DNA of 64,000 bases from Brasenia schreberi (Eukaryota; Streptophyta; Magnoliopsida; Nymphaeales; Cabombaceae), in NCBI GenBank assembly GCA_036023115.1, contig JAYKKT010000037.1, positions 3,161,501-3,225,500 of the forward strand, written 5' to 3'. The first letter of the stretch is position 1, and every line of letters begins with the position of its first letter. The translations under genes were made by a program, and so were the position numbers. The notes beneath the pieces were generated by a model, which saw only the letters and a program-made list of their open reading frames with translations, was not told the origin of the DNA and searched no databases. Positions 58,621 through 64,000 of this stretch are shown here, piece by piece.

Positions 58621-58768
58621 TCAATGATGGCAGCTTATGCCACCAAACTCAGCTCGGTGATCTTTAGACAACATAAAAACTTTCTCTACTTCCCGCATTT
58701 TGCGTATATATCGACCAGTGCAGTCCTCCATTGCTATCTGATTCATTGTTCTCCTTGTTCTTGATGAA
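58621..58768 (-). other. Candidate terminal exon on the - strand
   Basis: A 48-residue open segment reads 'AMEDCTGRYIRKMREVEKVF' and 'MLSKDHRAEFGGISCHH' to a TGA stop. It is compositionally protein-like and in the phase needed to follow the last C2HC exon (62642), but the only nearby acceptor is weak and the same DNA is open in a second frame. It could be the 3' end of the C2HC gene, another relic, or chance. Confidence 0.25.
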
Positions 58769-58864
58769 CTTCACATCCTGCATGACCCAAACGGCCAACG
58801 CCGACCCACCAAGAAGATGTAAAGTGCGAATAAGAACCAAACAAGGTTAGATCAAATTGTCAAC

Positions 58865-59210
58865 TGAACCAAGCCTTTACACGAACGATATAGATAGGGT
58901 CGGCTATGTTTGCATAGAGAACTCAACATTCTTTATTATTTTTTCCAACACTTTTGTGGTATTCTTTTTTTTCTTTTAATTTTTTTTACTGAAATAGCTA
59001 ATTGTTCTATAGTTTATATGTAAAAGTGAATCCAATTATCCACTAAATCCGTCTTCATTTAGACACAAAAATTGAACCTTATTTCCATGTGAACCGATCA
59101 TAACCTCAACCAAGCCTTTTCCCAAACCAGTTGTGCCCGATTAAGAGTGTGACACAAGAATTTCCTATTAATTTATCCACCTAAGCATGCTTAATTTCAG
59201 AGTTCTCATG
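58865..59210 (-). mobile_element. Two diverged LINE 3'-tail relics
   Basis: 'accaagcctttacacgaacg' with 'gggtcggctatgtttgc' at 58869, and 'accaagccttttcccaaacc' at 59109, are both decayed versions of the inverted RTE-like tail. The first continues into 'ttttccaacacttttgtggt', also found in copy L3. Two insertions or one duplicated tail. Confidence 0.65.
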
Positions 59211-60197
59211 AGATTCAATTTATTAGTGTTGAAAACTTCACACTGATAAAAGACCCGACAAAATATTTTGTTGGCTGTTGGCTATATAATATGAGAGCAT
59301 AGTTCATGCCCACATATGCTTAAACATACTTTTAAATCTCAACCATTCAATTGGCGATTGAAACTCAAATATCAAAAGCAAAAAAAATATATTAATACTT
59401 TTTGTAGGTACAATAAATGCATATAATAAAAGTTATCTCTACCGTTGATCTTAAACATTTTTCATTGATTTTAAAGATTGAACAATAAGATCTTTGAGAA
59501 TGTATATGTGTGCATATGTACTAATTTCTCATAATGCAACCCTCCTTTATGGCTTTAAATATCACATATTAACTAAAAGGATTCGATGTTACGGCTCATC
59601 AAAGGGTGTCCATGTCCTTCCCTCACAGTGGGACATTGACAATCTTCCTTTCTTGGATATGGTTATTGATCTGGATCCCACTGTTCAAAGGGGGGATGAC
59701 TGGTCACATTTGTGCCCTGCATCCACCCCCTTACTAAGGCAATGGTTATGGGGTAGGGTTTTCTCTCCCGGCAGGTAACAGGCAGGGTACAGTACCCTTA
59801 ACCCATTTTTGAATCTAATAACATAGTTAAAATCAAAGTTACTTTGCACTAAAATCCAATCATTTCTAAATTGAGTCCAAATAATTATGAATTTTTGTTC
59901 TTAACTGATTGAAATATTCAGTGGCATACATATATAGGGCGAGAGAGATTGTGGGTTGTCCATTACTAACACTGCATACTCATTCACGTCCTTTGCTTTA
60001 TAAAAAAGTGGTTCCAATAACATGTGTGGTGTAGTTCAAATTCAACCCTTATTTGCCAATTCAATTATACACCAACAAATATTTTGTTGCAATGTGAGGA
60101 TAATAAAGATGTCTCGTATATTTTTTCAAACACTTTTATTACTTTTTAAATATATTCATATCACTAAGGATATAAACAACATCCAATTTATATATAT
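59211..60197. other. Intergenic DNA, no gene supported
   Basis: 59330-59480 is AT-rich with wording shared with the 60.2-kb element. The 94-codon + frame at 59494-59778 has no recognised motif or splice context. Confidence 0.35.
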
Positions 60198-60462
60198 AAA
60201 GAGAGAGTTTAGTTCATGTACGCACTCATCGGTGCTCTAATCTACTTACATATCTCAACGGTTTGAACCGTAAGATCAAAAATTTAGATCTTTAAGTTAA
60301 AAAGTAAAAGCACCGAGTGTAATAAATGCACCTAGAAAAAGTATTTATCTTTTCATTTTAAAATTTGAATTTCAATCATGGATCTAGTGGTTCGAACAAT
60401 TGAGATCTTGAGTGTTTTAATCATATAACTATGTGCGAGTACTAATTTCTCTCTCTCTATAT
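60198..60462. mobile_element. MITE-like inverted-repeat element
   Basis: 'agagagagtttagttcatgt' then 'acgcac' at the left is matched in inverted form by 'gtgcgagtactaatttctct' at the right, giving imperfect ~24-bp terminal inverted repeats. The ~260-bp interior has no coding capacity. It is followed by AT microsatellite at 60464-60564. Related wording occurs near 30.7, 37.65 and 59.4 kb. Confidence 0.5.
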
Positions 60463-60463
60463 T

Positions 60464-60564
60464 ATATATGTATACATATATATATATATACATACATATA
60501 TACATATATAGATATACTATATATATATATATATATATATACATATATACATTATATATATATG
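60464..60564. repeat. AT/ATAC microsatellite
   Basis: About 100 bp of AT dinucleotides with ATAC variants, adjoining the MITE-like element. Confidence 0.9.
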
Positions 60565-60660
60565 AGTTCGGCTGCATTTTTTGATAGACACACTGCTCTG
60601 CCTTGAACAGTTCAGACCCACAATCCAATTGCCTAGTCTCCTTCGAGGAATTTGTGATAC

Positions 60661-60880
60661 TAGTTGATTTCCTCAGGTACATAAAGTCCGCCTACACGAA
60701 CCAAGATTAAGGGCCAATGGACATGCTTGCCGTCTAGGGCCCATACAACTTGACTGATCCAATCTTCCTCGATATGAAGTTGTTGATGGCGACCGATCCG
60801 CATCATCACATGAACAAAGAATCTTGGCAATAAATTAACTCTCCCCAAAACTAGGCTACCCATTACAATAATATGGCTAT
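60661..60880 (-). other. Open segment of unknown origin
   Basis: A - strand frame stays open for over 65 codons with protein-like composition ('IEEDWISQVVWALDGKHVHW'). It abuts a SINE at its 5' side, and no splice sites flank it. I recognise no family; it may be a fragment of a captured gene or transposon. Confidence 0.2.
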
Positions 60881-60990
60881 TTTTTTTTACAAAAGGAGGA
60901 GGCAGAAGCCTCACACACACCCTCTGGGAGTCGAACATCCCACCACCAGCAACAGCGCTACAACGCCCTGCCGTTGAGATAACACGCTAT
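60881..60990 (-). mobile_element. tRNA-derived SINE, copy S6, inverted
   Basis: Starts with a T-run (poly-A on the - strand) then 'aggaggcagaagcctcacac', the B-box complement 'gggagtcgaacatcccac' and the A-box complement 'gccctgccgttgagataac'. Same family as S1, opposite strand. Confidence 0.82.
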
Positions 60991-61446
60991 CAGTTCAGTA
61001 TGTGCAGTTTTTTAGCACCAATATATGAGCTTGTATTCCAAATTCTACAAGTAGCGTAACATTCCCACAGTGGATGATTTCATTTGACTTGGGTCTATAT
61101 CAGTTTCTCTTTTAGTACAATAGGGGAGGCATATACACACCGGAGTATCTAACTAGACAGCCAGGTGAGCAAGCTCTTTGTGCAAATCTTTGTTCATGAA
61201 ACTTGAGCTTTCCCTTTCATGTCAGCATTAGAATTCTACAGAAAGCATGTATGCACCTCCGGATTAGGTTCAGATCACAGAAAGCTTTAGAAAATTTATG
61301 CGCTATAAGTTTATATAATGAGATTGATAATTATCTGCTCAAGATTCTCACCTTCAAAAAATAATTTCCGATCCCTAACTATAATATCAGAAACAATTTT
61401 GAGCGCATGAAATAATAAAAAACACGAATGCAAACCAATGTCTATA
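60991..61446. other. Intergenic or intronic DNA, nothing recognised
   Basis: No recognised repeat, RNA or coding segment. It could lie in an intron of the C2HC gene if that gene extends this far. Confidence 0.35.
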
Positions 61447-62109
61447 TTTTCCTGTTTATCAACAACAACAACTAAGCCTTTTCCCATACTAGACGGGGTC
61501 GGCTACATGGATTCTTTGTTTCCACATATCCCTATCATGTATCATGTTAGCAGTTAACTCCCAATAAGCTAGATCATTCTTTATTGTTTCTTTCCAACAC
61601 TTTTGTGGTAGTCCTCTACCTCTTTTAATACTTTCCAAATTTAGTTTTTCTAACCTTCTTATAGGTTCTTATTTTGATCTTCTTTCTATTTGTCCAAACC
61701 ATCTTAAACGATGTTCTCTCATTTTATCCTCTATTGGTGTCACTCCTAATTTGTTTCTAATAACCTCATTATGTATACGGTCTTTTTTGGTATGACCACT
61801 CATCCATCTCAACATCTTTATTTCTGTCACAGACATCTTTTGTACATGTTGATGATTAACTGCCCAACACTCAGAACCATAAAACATGGTAGGACTAATT
61901 GCTGCTCTATAATATTTACCTTTTAACTTTAATTGTATCTTCTTATCACAAAGAATACCTGATGCTCCTCTCCATTTTAACCAACCAGCATTAATTCTAT
62001 GTGTAACATCTACATCAATTTTTCCATCACTCTGAAAAATTGACCCTAGATATTTAAAACTTTCCTTTTGGGGAATGCAATGTGTGCCAATTTCAATTTT
62101 CCTATTTAT
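61447..62109 (-). mobile_element. 5'-truncated RTE-like LINE copy L10 with ~15-bp TSD
   Basis: The C-terminal part of the LINE ORF is open for about 145 codons ('GTHCIPQKESFKYLGSIFQS', 'LKWRGASGILCDKKIQLKLK', 'VNHQHVQKM', 'NEVIRNKLGVTPIEDKMREH'), followed by the family tail and AAC repeats at 61461. Flanks 'attttcctgtttatc' (61446-61460) and 'attttcctatttatc' (62095-62109) match at 14 of 15 bases. It is a fairly young, incomplete insertion. Confidence 0.92.
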
Positions 62110-62180
62110 CAGATACAAAAAATTGAAAACAATAAAACAGAAATTTAAGGAGGAATTGTGGAAATATTGCTCTGAGATTA

Positions 62181-62357
62181 CAAAGGCTTCATTGGTTGGG
62201 CGGTACTGCGCTTGTCCCCCTTAAGGAAAGTCTCAAGTTCGAATTCATATGAATGAAAAACCCAGCTCGGAGAGATTTACCCCATAGTGAACCGACCTGG
62301 CTCCTGGCTAGAACCAGATTAGTGGGGTTCTTGTGGGCTTCCGGATACTTGTGGTTT
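62181..62357 (+). mobile_element. Second-family tRNA-derived SINE
   Basis: 'attggttgggcggtactgcg' resembles an A-box region, and 'ctcaagttcgaattc' a B-box. The rest ('accgacctggctcctggcta', 'gattagtggggttcttgtgg', 'ccggatacttgtgg') has the look of known plant SINE bodies. Only one copy is present in the window; no target duplication found. Confidence 0.65.
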
Positions 62358-62641
62358 ACAGAAAAAAGTGTAATTGCTGCAAGATATAATTGTCAAATGG
62401 TACTTCACGGCACCAGGATATGTTGAGTTCATATTGGCTGATAAAATTCCACGAATATATTCTCAATATTACTTAAAATATCACCTCTTTTTTTCATGTA
62501 ATTAATCATAATTAAACATGCTCGTGTGAGAGATCTTTCTTTCTCATCTTTGAGGTTACAAAATGTAAAATATGTTGCGCACCGTCGAAATCTGCAGAGA
62601 AAGCCATCAATTCATGAGCTTATATTCTTGCTCTCACTCAC

Positions 62642-63774
62642 CATGCACCTGTTTCTTCTCTTGTCAAATTTGCTGCTTCAGTATCACCCTGTGGAAGATG
62701 TTGCTTGGCTGACCTCTTGTCCTTCAGTTTGAGACCTTTGCAAGATCTCATATGCGCATCTAACCTCTCCGGATTGAACCTCTTCCCACATTGTCTGAAA
62801 AATTCGTAAGATATTTATCATAATTTACAAATTGAGTTGATTAAATAGAGTGATAATCAAATAGTTTACAGTATAATGGCAACACAACCATATTTGACAG
62901 AATGTTATGAGAATCGCAAAATTTTGACTTAAAAAACATATTTTCATTAATTGACTTTCTCAAGTGCTTAAGCTACTTTGTGACATATTGCTTATGTAGT
63001 AAGTTGGAGTTAGAATGTTTAGGAGGGCAATTTCGATTTCCCCTGCACGCAAAGAAGCCTGGGTTAGTGAAAATACCACACTGAGAGATGAGTAAATTAC
63101 AACAGTGAGAGCTAAGTAAACTGCAAGAACAAGGTCCTTTTTGAGGTGAATAATATTATTTTAAGTAATGTGGAAATTTTTTCTCAATATAGGATACAAA
63201 GTGTAGTTTGGTGTCCTATGCGTTGCATTAATGTAATAGCCAAAGCACTAGGAACTTGGCAAACAATTCAGCTTATCTGCACAAAGAGAGCCATGGCTCT
63301 CTGGCCAAGCGGCCTTTTCGAATGGAATAAGTGAATATGAGAATTTGTAAAATTAAAATTCTCAAACATATATGAATTCTCGTCACAAAAGTGTTGGAAT
63401 GAAACAGTAACAAATGATCTAGTAGCTTATGTTGAGTTAACTATATTCTATGGAAACCAAGAATGTACGTAGCCGATACAAGAAAAGGCTTGATTGTTGT
63501 TTGTTATAGTATATATATGAATTCCCTTCAGATCCAAGGCCTACGCTTTGGCGTCAGGCAACGGAGAAAGTAGCACCATGGGAATCAAACTTAAGAATCA
63601 GTCTAGCAGCCAGAGCCCTTTTGATTATGTTACACCCCTTGGATGAAATTGAGATGCAAAGAGGAAAACAATTCATCTTACGAGCACGTAGGCTGAGGGA
63701 GAAATGTGCAAACCGAAGCTGGACTTGGATTCCCATCATAAGTTTTCTTTTTCTCAACATGCTTCTGGCTTTTC
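62642..63774 (-). CDS. C2HC zinc-finger (zf-C2HC_2-type) protein, partial gene
   Basis: Two exons are visible on the - strand: 63774-63682 (93 bp, acceptor 'aattgtttgcag', donor GTAAGA) and 62794-62642 (153 bp, acceptor 'gaatttttcag', donor GTGAGT). Phases agree: the first ends with two bases of a Ser codon that the second completes. The spliced text reads 'FLPQPTCSQCGKRFNPERLD' then 'AHMRSCKGLKLKDKRSAKQ', giving C-X2-C-X11-H-X3-C, the spacing of the zf-C2HC_2 fold seen in ZC2HC1-like proteins; the intron falls inside the finger. A Lys/Gln-rich segment follows. Upstream exons lie beyond the right edge. Downstream, either the second exon reads through to a TGA at 62639-62641 or splices on; an exon at 58621-58768 is one possibility. 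The 887-bp intron holds an antisense LINE insert. Family assignment rests on motif spacing; substrate and role are unknown. Confidence 0.7.
63368..63524 (+). mobile_element. 133-bp LINE 3' insertion (L11) with 12-bp TSD
   Basis: The insert 63380-63512 matches the last ~130 bases of the RTE-like LINE ('cacaaaagtgttggaatgaa', 'agaaaaggcttgattgttgt'). Perfect 12-bp repeats 'atatatgaattc' flank it at 63368-63379 and 63513-63524. It lies in the intron of the C2HC gene, antisense to it. Confidence 0.88.
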
Positions 63775-64000
63775 CTGCAAACAATTATACAAGATTTAGA
63801 AGGGACGGAAACACACACAGATAGAGCTATAGATATGGTGGTGTGATACCACCTATGGTGTCCGCACTTTATTTAGATCACACTGCAGAAATGGTCATGT
63901 TTAGGGTCAATAATTTGTTAAATTTAGTGGAACATGAAAATTGCAATAGTTTTACATCCATTTTATCATCGGTTATTGAGAGATTCTGTGTTAAATTTGG
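63775..64000 (-). other. Upstream intron of the C2HC gene
   Basis: Pyrimidine-rich text with a branch-point-like 'ctaaat' leads to the acceptor at 63775-63777. No further in-phase exon was found before the window edge. Confidence 0.5.

Noticed and set aside
46298..62109. LINE L6 and L10 as two halves of one split element
   Set aside because: L10 carries the missing 3' part, but it lies on the wrong side of L6 for a simple insertion and has its own flanking duplication, so it is an independent copy.

Overview
This is nuclear DNA from a flowering plant: AT-rich, dominated by decayed retrotransposons, with very long (CT)n and (AT)n microsatellites, introns of the GT-AG plant type, tRNA-derived SINEs, RTE-type LINEs, chromodomain Gypsy and Copia remnants. 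I cannot name the species. No bacterial or organellar gene organisation, CRISPR array or conventional tRNA/rRNA gene was found.

The window holds one clearly intact host gene, an IQM-family (IQ-motif, calmodulin-binding) gene of nine coding exons on the + strand (52911-55913). Its leader carries a 74-bp CT tract between two copies of a 63-64-bp unit. A second host gene is entered from its 3' side at the right edge on the - strand (62642-63774): two exons whose splice phases join across a C2HC zinc finger of the zf-C2HC_2 type; its upstream exons lie outside the window and its downstream end is unresolved. Exon-like ghosts near 10 kb, 20-21 kb and 58.6 kb may be gene relics.

Layout: 0-4 kb, unassigned AT-rich DNA with a 180-bp tandem duplication and a compound microsatellite. 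3.9-6.7 kb, degenerate Copia (-). 8-9.5 kb, LINE (+). 10.4 kb, a 52-bp LINE tail with a 14-bp target duplication. 11.5-14.4 kb, full-length but broken LINE (-). 15.2-17.3 kb, solo Gypsy LTR. 18.9-19.3 kb, two SINEs. 21.9-30.3 kb, a LINE interrupted by a Gypsy 3' LTR and pol, followed by a large tandem duplication. 32.5-34 kb, hairpins and microsatellites. 35.1-37.0 kb, a second solo LTR of the same family in the opposite orientation. 37.8-39.6 kb, LINE. 40.7-42.4 kb, a minisatellite and long AT/CT arrays. 45.2-45.6 kb, two SINEs. 46.3-49.0 kb, the best preserved LINE. 50.0 kb, a LINE tail. 52.4-56 kb, IQM gene. 56.2-57.3 kb, SINE relics and a possible TRIM element. 58.9-63.5 kb, LINE tails, SINEs and the C2HC gene.

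The repeats form a coherent story. One RTE-like LINE family accounts for about a dozen copies and tails, several with recognisable target-site duplications; older copies have accumulated many tryptophan-to-stop changes. One Gypsy family with ~1.9-2.1 kb LTRs accounts for three LTRs, two of them solo with perfect 5-bp duplications. I found no convincing new multi-gene system; the most notable points are the IQM leader, the unrecognised C2HC gene, the palindromic LTR ends and the minimal LINE insertion.
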